Assembly (NCBI GenBank): GCA_902785555.1
Contig: CACZZB010000014.1
Span: 1-38,725 of the forward strand
Source: an uncultured Ruminococcus sp.
Lineage (GTDB): Bacteria; Bacillota; Clostridia; Oscillospirales; Acutalibacteraceae
Length of the DNA stretch: 38,725 bases
Direction: 5' to 3'
Positions 1 to 8,309 of the stretch are shown in pieces. The notes under the pieces were generated by a model. It did not search any database. It saw only the letters and a list, made by a program, of their open reading frames with translations, and had not been told where the DNA came from. Position 1 is the first letter of the stretch; every line of letters starts with the position of its first letter. Both the position numbers and the translations under genes were made by a program.

Positions 1-25
1 TTCCTGCAAGCTGTTCGTATTTCAT
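1..25 (-). CDS. Start of a truncated gene (first 8 codons)
   Basis: An ATG on the minus strand at 25-23 is preceded by a good ribosome site (AAGGTGAT, about 6 nt upstream), so a gene begins here and runs off the left edge. Only MKYEQLAG is visible. This start resembles the N-terminus of the IIB domain of beta-glucoside-type PTS permeases, but eight residues cannot establish that. Confidence 0.45.
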
Positions 26-133
26 TCTTTCAATCACCTTTTTCTTTAATATAAAAATTTTTTCAAGCACTATGCCATTATCTTATTTTATAACTATGAC
101 GTTTTTTTGTCAAGAATTTTAGCGGTAAACACA

Positions 134-174
134 AAAAAACAGGTATATTTTCTTATGAAAACAACCTGTTTTTT
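134..174 (-). terminator. Terminator after the padR-like gene
   Basis: An 11-bp stem (AAAAAACAGGT at 134-144 with ACCTGTTTTTT at 164-174) ends in a T run when read on the minus strand. It lies downstream of the PadR gene and upstream of the truncated gene. The A/T-rich arms could also stop transcription in the other direction. Confidence 0.75.
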
Positions 175-231
175 ATTAAGGAGTTTTTGCTTTTATCGTA
201 TTTAAGTAAAAGCCGTTATTTATTTCCGAAA

Positions 232-579
232 TTATTCGGAAAAGTTGCCTTCTATGACCATATCGACGGCCATAAGTATCTCACGGTATTTTTTGAGCAT
301 AAATTTAAGGTGTTCCCTGCCCGAATCGGTTATCGCATAATAGTTTCTTGTACGGTGGTTTTCGGTTGTCACATATCCCTGCTGTTGGAGACGATACAGA
401 ACAGGATACAGGAATGTCATTTTATAAGTGCTGTTACTTCGTCTTTCAAGCTCCTGTGAAAGCTTGTATACATACATTGGTTTTTCGTTGAGTATGAAAA
501 GAGTCATCATAGGACTTGCCGCTCTTTTTAAACCGTCTTCAAATGAATCTGCCGCATCTTTGTTGGCATTTCTTCCCAT
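232..579 (-). CDS. PadR-family transcriptional regulator
   Basis: This is a 115-residue winged-helix protein of the PadR family, which are usually repressors of efflux or stress genes that bind small phenolic or drug-like ligands. The region around residues 16-90 carries the family pattern: MMTLFILNEKPMYVYKLSQE for the first helices, then YPVLYRLQQQGYV for the recognition helix, then the wing, RTRNYYAITDSG. A short C-terminal helix for dimerisation follows. I chose ATG at 579 because GGTGA sits 8 nt upstream; a GTG at 591 would add four residues but lies too close to the AAAGGA. It is transcribed alone between two terminators. The ABC exporter nearby is a possible target, but nothing in the sequence proves it. 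Confidence 0.85.
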   Translation of the reverse strand: MGRNANKDAADSFEDGLKRAASPMMTLFILNEKPMYVYKLSQELERRSNSTYKMTFLYPVLYRLQQQGYVTTENHRTRNYYAITDSGREHLKFMLKKYREILMAVDMVIEGNFSE

Positions 580-626
580 TGAATTGTTCACCGTCCTTTA
601 AAAAAATTCCGAAATATTCCTCCGAC

Positions 627-655
627 ATTATAACAAAAATAATGCCCGAATTCAA
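627..655 (-). promoter_or_regulatory. Promoter of the padR-like gene
   Basis: On the minus strand TTGAAT (655-650) and TATAAT (632-627) are 17 bp apart. The -35 box lies inside the loop of the terminator hairpin of the upstream glycosyltransferase gene. Confidence 0.6.
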
Positions 656-670
656 CTGAATATGGGCATT
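633..670 (-). terminator. Terminator after the GT-C glycosyltransferase
   Basis: AATGCCC (641-647) pairs with GGGCATT (664-670), with further AATTC/GAAT pairing inside. A T-rich tract (ATTATTTTTGTTAT) follows on the minus strand. Confidence 0.7.
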
Positions 671-724
671 ATGAATGTAAAAAAAGTGTTAATTTTATAT
701 TGAAATTTTTTAAGAAAAAATATA

Positions 725-2212
725 TTATACAGACGATATTTTCGGAGAATAATGTTTATATCCGTAAAAAGAAGTGAACAAAAGCATTGGAATAAAAGTA
801 AACAAGTAGCGGCTGTTGCATTCCCAGATACACAGAAAAAGAGCGACACCGAAAACGGCAAGCTGACACATTATAATGCTCCAATTATAATTTTTATGTC
901 TGAGTATTTTTATTGAAGAAAGTATACAGCCTGTGAGGATAAGCAGATGAACAGCAGAAATATATGAATAAAACCAATAATAATATTTGCCGTTGAGACG
1001 GAATAAATTACTCAGAAAATTATCCTCATGGACAGGCTTTCGATTTATATAGTCATCTCCTGCCAATGCGGGATTTGTCCATGTACGGTAAAGCTTTGTA
1101 TAGAAAATATGGTTGGTAAGTTTTCTTACGCCGTATTCTTCTACTCTTTTACCTATCATTTCGATATCATGTTCTTTTCGTTCCTCATAGGTTTGAAACT
1201 GAGCGGTATATTCCACATCCTGAGGATCATATCCTCCTATTGGATTCAAAGACATCATTATCCAGTGAAACGGAGGAAATTCATATTTGTCTTTTTCCTG
1301 AGGCGTGATATTAAAGAAATTCCTGACAGGGACGGAGATAATCAAGAGGCATATCAGTAAAGATACGGCAGATACAGCTAATTGCAGAAATTTTTGCCCG
1401 ATTTTTTTTCTTTGGTCAAAGAGCAGACAGATAACAAATGCCACAAATACGATAAGTACCGTGAGCTTGAAATTCTTTCCGACCGCTGCGGTAATACCTG
1501 TGAGAACACAGTATAAACAGATTTTTTTCTTATCCCTTGATTTATTCAGCTTAATGAATAAATACAGTAAAGCTGATGAGAACATCAGACTGAAAGTATC
1601 TGTATAAGCCAGAAAAGAATACAGGAACAGCGGTGTATAGAGCATTGAGATAATGCCGATACCGAAAGCTTTTTTTCTGTCAAAGAGAGCGAGAGCGGAA
1701 AGATATAAAAAACTGACACTTATTTGTATTACAATACAGTTTAGTATTATAGAAGCGGCTTTCATATCTTCCATAGAGATATTTTTATTAAAAAAAGAAA
1801 GGGTCTTAAAAAATATGATAAAAATATAAGTAATAAATTGATTATTGGGATAACGTGCAAAATATAATCTGCTCGGTCGGATATGGTCTGAAACATAGTT
1901 TCCCGCACCTTCAATCACCCATTTCCAGTCCCATGAAAGCTCCGTTTCCAAAGAAAAGGCAAATACAAAAAGCATTATAAAATTAATAATCCATAACGCC
2001 CCGTATAGCCGGAACCAGATATTGCTTTTTTTGTCGGGAAGTTTTATATTTATATTTTTATTTTTGAATAAATAGATTATATAAAAGATAATGGGAAGAA
2101 ATAAGAGAGCGAGGAAATTTTTCTGTGCGGCGGCTTGTACCATATAGCAGAATACAAGGCAGGAAAAAGATAAAAATATGATTTCAAAAAGAGAAACGAG
2201 TTTATTCGTCAT
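725..2212 (-). CDS. GT-C type membrane glycosyltransferase
   Basis: This 495-residue protein has about ten or more membrane helices. It resembles the GT39/ArnT-like GT-C enzymes, which move a sugar from a polyprenyl-phosphate donor to an acceptor outside the membrane. The first extracellular loop (residues about 80-120) contains ETELSWDWKWV followed by RPSRLYFARYPNNQ; an acidic residue in this loop is the usual catalytic feature of the fold. A long soluble segment (about 300-400) lies before the last helices. The ATG overlaps the end of the upstream GT2 gene by 11 bp, with GGGAGGA as ribosome site, so the two are translationally coupled. The GT2 enzyme probably makes the lipid-linked sugar used by this protein. 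The acceptor is unknown. Confidence 0.75.
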   Translation of the reverse strand: MTNKLVSLFEIIFLSFSCLVFCYMVQAAAQKNFLALLFLPIIFYIIYLFKNKNINIKLPDKKSNIWFRLYGALWIINFIMLFVFAFSLETELSWDWKWVIEGAGNYVSDHIRPSRLYFARYPNNQFITYIFIIFFKTLSFFNKNISMEDMKAASIILNCIVIQISVSFLYLSALALFDRKKAFGIGIISMLYTPLFLYSFLAYTDTFSLMFSSALLYLFIKLNKSRDKKKICLYCVLTGITAAVGKNFKLTVLIVFVAFVICLLFDQRKKIGQKFLQLAVSAVSLLICLLIISVPVRNFFNITPQEKDKYEFPPFHWIMMSLNPIGGYDPQDVEYTAQFQTYEERKEHDIEMIGKRVEEYGVRKLTNHIFYTKLYRTWTNPALAGDDYINRKPVHEDNFLSNLFRLNGKYYYWFYSYISAVHLLILTGCILSSIKILRHKNYNWSIIMCQLAVFGVALFLCIWECNSRYLFTFIPMLLFTSFYGYKHYSPKISSV

Positions 2213-3176
2213 CTTGTTCCTCCCAGGTTCTCTCGCTGATAATATATCTTGGTCTGTGCTTGACCTCCATATATATCTTGCCTACATAATTTCCGATAAC
2301 ACCGAGACAGATAAGCTGTATACCGCTGACAAAACAGATAATGCAGGTCATACTTGCCCAGCCGGCTACGGTCTTTCCCAAAAAGGATGAAACTATTGCC
2401 CAGATAACACCGATAAAGCTCAATACAGCAACAAAGCATCCGAACATTGTTATCATCTGCAAGGGCTTGACACTCAGACTTGTAATGCCGTCAAAAGCGA
2501 GGTGAAGCATTTTGCTGAGAGGATAGTGTGATTCTCCCGCAATTCTTTCATGACGTTCATAATAAACGGATGTACTTTTAAAGCCCACCAGAGGAACCAT
2601 TCCACGCAGAAATAAATTGACTTCCTTGAATTTTGCGAATTCCTGAAGCACTCTGCAGGAGATAAGTCTGTAATCTGCATGATTATAAACAACTTCTGCT
2701 CCGAGAGAGTTAAGTAATTTGTAAAAGCTCTCGGCGGTAAATCTTTTGAAGAAAGTATCGGTATCCCTCTTGCTTCTCACACCGTAGACCACTTCACAGC
2801 CGTTATGATATTCGTCAACCATAGATTCCATTGCGGAAATGTCATCCTGACCATCACAGTCGATGGAAATAGTGATATCAGCCTTATCCTTTGCTTCCAT
2901 CAGTCCGGCAAGTACAGCATTCTGATGTCCACGGTTTCTGCTCTGACTGATGCCAATATAGTGATTATCGGACTTTGAAAGGTCTGTAATGATTTCCCAA
3001 GTTTTATCCTTGCTTCCGTCATTGACGAAAAGAATCCTGCTTTCTTTGGAAATTTTTTCTTTTGAGATAAGCTCCTGCAATTCTTTCAGAAACAGTTCCG
3101 AAGTGATCGGCAGAACGCTTTCTTCATTATAGCATGGAATAATTATCCATAATATGGGAGATTTTTTTCTATTCAT
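2202..3176 (-). CDS. Polyprenyl-phosphate glycosyltransferase (GT2, GtrB/DPM1-like)
   Basis: This protein transfers a sugar from a nucleotide donor to polyprenyl phosphate at the inner face of the membrane. An N-terminal GT-A domain begins IIIPCYNEE, contains LFVNDGSKDKTW and has the metal-binding stretch SIDCDGQDD; the acceptor-side motif is around FLRGMVPLVGF. Two C-terminal helices (about 235-305) anchor it, as in GtrB and YkcC. The chosen ATG at 3176 gives a normal short lead into the first strand; a GTG at 3185 is an equal alternative, because the AAAGGA site fits neither spacing perfectly. It is the first gene of a two-gene operon with the GT-C protein. No GtrA-like flippase is seen next to it. 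Confidence 0.88.
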   Translation of the reverse strand: MNRKKSPILWIIIPCYNEESVLPITSELFLKELQELISKEKISKESRILFVNDGSKDKTWEIITDLSKSDNHYIGISQSRNRGHQNAVLAGLMEAKDKADITISIDCDGQDDISAMESMVDEYHNGCEVVYGVRSKRDTDTFFKRFTAESFYKLLNSLGAEVVYNHADYRLISCRVLQEFAKFKEVNLFLRGMVPLVGFKSTSVYYERHERIAGESHYPLSKMLHLAFDGITSLSVKPLQMITMFGCFVAVLSFIGVIWAIVSSFLGKTVAGWASMTCIICFVSGIQLICLGVIGNYVGKIYMEVKHRPRYIISERTWEEQDDE

Positions 3177-3211
3177 TTTTGTCACTTATCCTTTCTTGAA
3201 ATACTCTGTAT

Positions 3212-3220
3212 ATTATAACA
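3212..3220 (-). promoter_or_regulatory. Extended -10 promoter of the glycosyltransferase operon
   Basis: The minus strand reads TGTTATAAT, an extended -10 box, about 35 nt upstream of the GT2 start. No good -35 box lies at the usual distance. Confidence 0.45.
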
Positions 3221-3282
3221 TAATTTTTATCAAAAAAAAGGACTGACTAAAATATTTTCCGAAATTTATTTATATCATTCAA

Positions 3283-4941
3283 TCATACAGACAGCCTGTC
3301 AATATTTTCTGTTGCTTTGTATGAACAGAGCAGATAGCTTATGATATTGAGTATCAGAAGAAATATAAAGAGCATGATGATTATTATAAGCGAGCCGAGA
3401 GAGGTAAACTTGAATAACAGATATGCTCCTGCACAGGTCACGGCTTCAAGGAGCATTGCAACTGCCATGTTGAAAAATACATTGTAGTTTCCACGCAGAG
3501 CATTCAGTTCATCATCCCATATCAGCTTGGGGTTGACCGAATCCATGAATATCCCGAAGTATGAAACGAATGAAACGGAGAGCAGGCTCACAAGACAGCA
3601 GAAAACCGTTATTTTTATTCCAAGGTCAAGATATATTGCGGCGGCTATGACATATATTATCATTCCGAGACCACTTATTATGATACTGACAAGGGCTTTT
3701 ATATTTATCTGTGCAATATATGAAAGAGGGATATATTTGATAAAAGCAAAATGTTTTCCCTCACGTGTCAGTGCTGATGAAGCTATGCAGTTAGCGGCTG
3801 TTATGATGACAGATAAGGCGGATATGGCAAGTATAAGGAGAAGTACGCTTTCTTCATTTCCCGTGTGTATGCCGTATATGAATGAATCAAGGAAATTGGT
3901 CTTGCCGTTGAGAAGATAGACTATATATAAAAATACAGGCCACATGAGATTTATCATGATACAGTTGGTAAAATATGCAGGAGTCCTGAAAAGCAGACGA
4001 AATTCTTTTTTAAGATAAGTCAGACAAGGGTTGTGTTGTCTGAGTGATGATATAACTTTGTCGATACTCTTTGCTTTCCCTGAAACACGGTTTATTCCGA
4101 CAGCGGTTCTGAAATATACAGCCTGTGCCACAAGTAAAAATACGGCTATTGCAATACCGTTGACGGCTATATAGAATATAAGATTGACAACGGTATTATT
4201 TACCATTGAGCTTACAAGAAAGTGTACCTGAGGAAATATCAGATTCATTGTATTGACAAGCTGATTATTGGGGTCTGAAAGTGCCTCTACAAGATGTTGT
4301 GCATCAAGACCGCCCATGTTGGAAATAAGTATGGCTATACCGACTACCACTGCAAGTGTCAGGAAACCCGTTATCTTGTTTACGGTATCCTTGTTTTTGA
4401 TAAATCCTGATAAAAGCATTATCAGCATACAGATAACGGCACAGTATATAAGAGGAACTATGGGAAGTGTGACCATGCCGACAAGGGCTATTATCCATGA
4501 CCAGAACGGTCTTCCCGAAGCTATTATATATCCTGCAAAAGCGGCAATTATAACGATAAATTCCATAACGCTCTCGCTTATCAGAGCGGCGGTGAATTTT
4601 GATGCTATTATCTGATAAGGTCTGAGAGGCAGAGGAAGTAAATTTTCAATATCGCCCGAAAAATAGAATACGCTGAAAATAACATTGAGTCCGAATATAA
4701 AAGAAAATACAGATATCAGATGAAGGAAAAGCTCAACGGCATTCTGTCCCGCACCCTGACTTACAAGCGGCTGTGTGAGTGCATATATAACTACTCCGAC
4801 AAAAAACGCCATAGGTATCATTATACAAAAAACGGCAATAAAGCCCATAACTCCGTAGAAGATTTTCTTATAATTTTTTTCTTCGGTGCTTGGTTCAACG
4901 GTTTTAAGCAAAGCACCGACAAGTTTCAAATAAATACTCAT
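3283..4941 (-). CDS. ABC-2 type transporter permease
   Basis: This 552-residue integral membrane protein has about a dozen hydrophobic segments, including FIAVFCIMIPMAFFVGVVIY near residue 35. It carries the motif DIENLLPLPLRPYQIIASKF (about 110-130) typical of large ABC exporter permeases of Firmicutes. Its ATG overlaps the stop of the ATPase gene by 4 bp, so the pair makes one exporter. The substrate is unknown; related pairs export peptides, antibiotics or cell-wall compounds. Confidence 0.82.
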   Translation of the reverse strand: MSIYLKLVGALLKTVEPSTEEKNYKKIFYGVMGFIAVFCIMIPMAFFVGVVIYALTQPLVSQGAGQNAVELFLHLISVFSFIFGLNVIFSVFYFSGDIENLLPLPLRPYQIIASKFTAALISESVMEFIVIIAAFAGYIIASGRPFWSWIIALVGMVTLPIVPLIYCAVICMLIMLLSGFIKNKDTVNKITGFLTLAVVVGIAILISNMGGLDAQHLVEALSDPNNQLVNTMNLIFPQVHFLVSSMVNNTVVNLIFYIAVNGIAIAVFLLVAQAVYFRTAVGINRVSGKAKSIDKVISSLRQHNPCLTYLKKEFRLLFRTPAYFTNCIMINLMWPVFLYIVYLLNGKTNFLDSFIYGIHTGNEESVLLLILAISALSVIITAANCIASSALTREGKHFAFIKYIPLSYIAQINIKALVSIIISGLGMIIYVIAAAIYLDLGIKITVFCCLVSLLSVSFVSYFGIFMDSVNPKLIWDDELNALRGNYNVFFNMAVAMLLEAVTCAGAYLLFKFTSLGSLIIIIMLFIFLLILNIISYLLCSYKATENIDRLSV

Positions 4942-5657
4942 TTTTCGGTCAACTCCAAAAAGATTTTTTCAAGGGATTCATTTTTATTTGTGCTTTCAAG
5001 TTTTTCAAGAGTCCCGTCATAAAGAATATGTCCTTTTTTGATGATAATGACACGGTCACAGAGTTTTTCCGCAACTTCAAGGACATGAGTTGAAAAGAAT
5101 ACGGCGTTGCCGGCTTGTGCGTGTTCACGCATCATCTGTTTGAGTTCAAAGGCAGATTTGGGGTCAAGACCGACCATAGGCTCATCAAGTATCCATACAG
5201 GCGGATTGTGCATAAGAGCGGCAATGACCATTATTTTCTGACGCATACCGTGAGAGTAACTCATTATCGGAGAAGAAAGAGCTTCGGTAAGTTCAAATCT
5301 CTTTGCAAATTCCTGTATGCGTTCCTGTCTTTTTTCGGTGGGGACATGGTATATATCGCCTATCAGGTCAAGAAATTCCGTTGCTTTAAGACGCAGAAAC
5401 ATATCGGGACTGTCAGCGATATATCCGATAGATTCCTTTGCTTTGATAGGGTCTTTGCGGACATTGAAACCGTTGACGGTTATTTTTCCGACATCGGCTT
5501 TTATGATTCCCGTCAGCATTTTCATGGTAGTAGTTTTTCCGGAACCGTTAGGACCGATAAAACCGACTATCTCACCGCCCCTGACATTGAAGCTGATGTC
5601 ATCGACAGCCCTTACGGTCTTATTATAGACCTTTGTTACGTTCTCAAATTTTATCAT
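4938..5657 (-). CDS. ABC transporter ATP-binding protein
   Basis: This 239-residue nucleotide-binding subunit energises the permease encoded just downstream. All motifs are intact: Walker A GPNGSGKTT (about 35-43), signature SHGMRQK (about 137-143), Walker B WILDEPMVGLD with the catalytic Glu (about 156-166), and the switch His in FSTHVLE. ATG at 5657 is preferred because GGGGGAG lies about 11 nt upstream; the upstream GTG at 5669 would leave almost no spacing. A CcmA-like C-terminal tail follows. The gene pair is divergent from the L,D-transpeptidase gene. Confidence 0.92.
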   Translation of the reverse strand: MIKFENVTKVYNKTVRAVDDISFNVRGGEIVGFIGPNGSGKTTTMKMLTGIIKADVGKITVNGFNVRKDPIKAKESIGYIADSPDMFLRLKATEFLDLIGDIYHVPTEKRQERIQEFAKRFELTEALSSPIMSYSHGMRQKIMVIAALMHNPPVWILDEPMVGLDPKSAFELKQMMREHAQAGNAVFFSTHVLEVAEKLCDRVIIIKKGHILYDGTLEKLESTNKNESLEKIFLELTEK

Positions 5658-5695
5658 AAATAAAAACACTCCCCCAATTTATAATTTTATAAATA

Positions 5696-5724
5696 ATAAT
5701 ACATAATTTTTTATCTGTTTGCAA
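5696..5724 (-). promoter_or_regulatory. Promoter of the ABC exporter operon
   Basis: On the minus strand TTGCAA (5724-5719) and TATTAT (5701-5696) are 17 bp apart, with the start codon about 40 nt further on. Confidence 0.55.
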
Positions 5725-5786
5725 TATATTTTTGTTAATTTTTTGCAAAATATTATCACGACAACATAAATCGTCAAAAAGCACTA

Positions 5787-5814
5787 TTTACAAAACGAAA
5801 AATAAAAGTATAAT
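5787..5814 (+). promoter_or_regulatory. Promoter of the L,D-transpeptidase gene
   Basis: TTTACA (5787-5792) and TATAAT (5809-5814) are 16 bp apart, followed by a short leader and GGAGG. Confidence 0.6.
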
Positions 5815-5849
5815 AATAATATAAATTCGCATAAACGGAGGAATCATAA

Positions 5850-6845
5850 ATGAAAAAACCTTTATTTGTAATAACAGAGATATTTTTATCCGCAGTATTC
5901 GTGGCAGCCGCAGCCGCAGCCGCAGCGGTAGCCGTTGATATAAAAACCGATATGTTTCAGATAGACAAGCTCGACCCGCTCAAAATAAGCAGTATGTTTT
6001 CTTCTGAAAAACATGAAAGCAGTGCAGATGATTCTGTCAAAAAAGGAATTTCGGAAATGATAATGGAAGATGAAAAGAAATCTTCAAAAACAGAAACTTC
6101 TGTGAAAAAAGAGGAAAGTAAAACCGAAAATTCCGATGAAAGTGAAGTTTCACAAGACGGAACGGAAGAAAATTCGGGAGGATTTGTCAGCGAGCCCGAA
6201 TATCTTGAAATACAGCCTGATGAACTCGTTGAATTGGCAGAGGCTTATGAATATACATTTGAAGATGATTTGAACGGAAATAAGCTGATACTTGTTGAGG
6301 CGGATAATTCATCAAATACCGCAAAGGCAAAAATATACTGCTATGACAAGACGGCTGACGGTTATTGGTGGAACAGCATGGGTGACGGAAATGTTCTCAC
6401 CGAAGATGCCTATATAGGCGAAAACGGTTCGGGTTATGATATAACGGCAGATTCAAAGAAAACGCCGTCAGGTGTATGGACATTGGGTGAAGGCTTCTAT
6501 ATCGGAGAAAAACCCGATACGGATTATCCCATGTTTGCGATAACAGAGAATACATATTGGGTAACTGATGAAAAATCAAAGTTTTTCAATAAAAAGGTTG
6601 AGGGCACAGACAAAAAAGACTGGAATAAGGCTGACCACATGATAGCATCCGAACAGTCCTATAAATATGGAATAGTTGTCAATTATAATACTGATGAGCC
6701 TGTCACGGGCAAAGGTTCGGCTGTATTCATTCACTGTGGTGATAAGCCGACAGAGGGATGTATAGCGGTTCCGGAGGATGTCATGAAAACTATCCTCGAA
6801 TGGCTTGACAAAGACAGCAAGCCTATTGTATGGGTAACTGTATAA
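5850..6845 (+). CDS. Membrane-anchored L,D-transpeptidase (YkuD domain)
   Basis: This 331-residue protein cross-links or modifies peptidoglycan outside the membrane. An N-terminal signal anchor (residues about 5-29, including a run of eight alanines) is followed by a charged, Ser/Glu/Lys-rich linker (about 45-115). The YkuD catalytic domain fills the C-terminal half. Its active site is visible as HCGDKPTEGCIAVPE, with His295 and the nucleophile Cys304. The Arg that usually follows the GC(I/V) pair is replaced (GCIAVP), a variant I regard as tolerated but cannot test here. The start is supported by CGGAGGA 9 nt upstream. It is followed closely by a small membrane-protein gene. Confidence 0.88.
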   Translation: MKKPLFVITEIFLSAVFVAAAAAAAAVAVDIKTDMFQIDKLDPLKISSMFSSEKHESSADDSVKKGISEMIMEDEKKSSKTETSVKKEESKTENSDESEVSQDGTEENSGGFVSEPEYLEIQPDELVELAEAYEYTFEDDLNGNKLILVEADNSSNTAKAKIYCYDKTADGYWWNSMGDGNVLTEDAYIGENGSGYDITADSKKTPSGVWTLGEGFYIGEKPDTDYPMFAITENTYWVTDEKSKFFNKKVEGTDKKDWNKADHMIASEQSYKYGIVVNYNTDEPVTGKGSAVFIHCGDKPTEGCIAVPEDVMKTILEWLDKDSKPIVWVTV

Positions 6846-6870
6846 AGAAATTTTTTGGGAGTTTTGGAAA

Positions 6871-7233
6871 TTGGAAATATTTTTTTACATACTTACGGGA
6901 GTGGCTGTCCTGACAGTGCTTTTCGTAGGAACAAGCGAGTTTGTTTTTGACGGAAAGAGATTCAAGTGGTATTATTATATACCGCAGTCGGTCATAAATA
7001 CAGTTTTGGGAATACTCGGTCCCTATGTTCTGATATTCATGCTTGAAAATGCAGGTGAAGCGAGGGGCGGAGTTCTTGGAATAATATATCTTTCGGGAAT
7101 GATACTGAATAATCTTGTATTCTTTCTGATATTTTTCAGAAAAGAAAATTTCAGTCCAAAATTTTATTTTACTTGTGCAATATTCTGTATTTTCGTGATA
7201 TCATTCTGGGTGTTTGAGTTGGGGATATTATAA
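6871..7233 (+). CDS. Small membrane protein of unknown function
   Basis: The start is a TTG, supported by GGGAG 9 nt upstream. The 120-residue product has four likely membrane helices (about 1-20, 35-60, 65-90 and 98-118) and a short FDGKRFKWYYYIP loop. No conserved motif is recognised. It lies 25 bp after the L,D-transpeptidase gene on the same strand and ends at a bidirectional terminator, so the two are probably one transcript. Confidence 0.6.
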   Translation: MEIFFYILTGVAVLTVLFVGTSEFVFDGKRFKWYYYIPQSVINTVLGILGPYVLIFMLENAGEARGGVLGIIYLSGMILNNLVFFLIFFRKENFSPKFYFTCAIFCIFVISFWVFELGIL

Positions 7234-7238
7234 AAAAT

Positions 7239-7275
7239 GCTGTACGGCTTTTTGAAAACCGTACAGCTTATTTTT
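7239..7275. terminator. Bidirectional terminator between convergent genes
   Basis: GCTGTACGG (7239-7247) pairs with CCGTACAGC (7259-7267). A T run follows on the plus strand and an A run precedes it, so it can serve both converging genes. Confidence 0.85.
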
Positions 7276-8286
7276 TTACTTATCAGATTTTTCTTCTTTT
7301 TTATCCTCTGCTTTTTCCTCAGCAGGCTTATCATCTTTTTTATCGTCTGTTTTTTCCTCGACAGGCTTATCGTCTTTTTTATCATCAAATTTTTCCTCGA
7401 CGGGTTTATCTTCTTTTTTATCTTCGGTTTTTTCGTCTTTGATTTCGTCAATGTCGCCTTCTTCCGGAACAGTGAATGTTTTATCTGCGATTTTCAGATT
7501 GGAAGCATTGAATATCAAAGCGTAAATGCAAAGAGCGATATCACCCGAATAAGCAAGGATATTTGACAGTGTAGGCAATACGACTTCGGAATCTATGCCT
7601 GCAACAGCATTTGACGGCATGAACATTTTTATGAACAGGTCTGCGGCAACAGTCAGACCAAGTGAAACATACAACATTCCGTATACTGTGGATTTTCTTA
7701 CTGCCGCTGTATTGTTCAGACCTGCAAAGAACATTGAGTGGTAGAACAGGAACATCAAAAGTGCCGCAACTGCCAATATATCGAACATCTCGGTAGCAAC
7801 GATTGATTTGTGTGTATATTCGATGAAAAGTACAAGAAATCTTGAACAGCACCATATAGGTACGATAAGACTTAAAACGGGTACTTTGGATAAAGTATTA
7901 TGACCTGTGAATGATACACAGGATTCGAGTAAAAATATACCGCCGCCCGCAAGTGAAAGGATACAATGAGCTATGTTGGGATTTTCGGAAAGAAGTCCGA
8001 TAATTCCTCCGCTTATTATGGTAAGTGACGAGATAAATCCGAACAGCCCGCAAAGAAAATTTTTGGTTGGCTGTACATCAAAGACTTTTTTCATATCTAT
8101 GATACTAAAAATCCAGCCCGTTATCAGGAGTATAGCCGCCGATACAGTCAAAATGGTATTGCATACGGTTGAATTGAATATGAAACTGTTGTCCCCATAG
8201 ACATTGAATACGGTATCACATATTTTTATACCGTCTCCTATGACTGTAAGAATGAGCATAGGAATCCAAAGTTTTTTTAATTTCAT
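7276..8286 (-). CDS. Polytopic membrane protein with a repetitive Lys/Glu tail
   Basis: This 336-residue protein has about eight membrane helices in residues 1-270 and then a highly charged cytoplasmic or surface tail. The tail is built from about four copies of a 12-residue unit like DDKKDDKPVEEK (about 285-336), encoded by 36-bp repeats. GGGAG lies 10-11 nt before the ATG. I recognise no functional family. The repeat tract is a likely site of length variation between strains. It sits between a convergent cell-wall gene pair and citrate synthase, without an obvious pathway link. Confidence 0.65.
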   Translation of the reverse strand: MKLKKLWIPMLILTVIGDGIKICDTVFNVYGDNSFIFNSTVCNTILTVSAAILLITGWIFSIIDMKKVFDVQPTKNFLCGLFGFISSLTIISGGIIGLLSENPNIAHCILSLAGGGIFLLESCVSFTGHNTLSKVPVLSLIVPIWCCSRFLVLFIEYTHKSIVATEMFDILAVAALLMFLFYHSMFFAGLNNTAAVRKSTVYGMLYVSLGLTVAADLFIKMFMPSNAVAGIDSEVVLPTLSNILAYSGDIALCIYALIFNASNLKIADKTFTVPEEGDIDEIKDEKTEDKKEDKPVEEKFDDKKDDKPVEEKTDDKKDDKPAEEKAEDKKEEKSDK

Positions 8287-8309
8287 AAGTAAATGACTCC
8301 CTTTCTTTT

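Noticed and set aside
7164..7451. Lys-rich minus-strand ORF overlapping the membrane-protein tail
   Set aside because: It is another frame of the 36-bp repeats of the real gene and crosses the terminator at 7239-7267.
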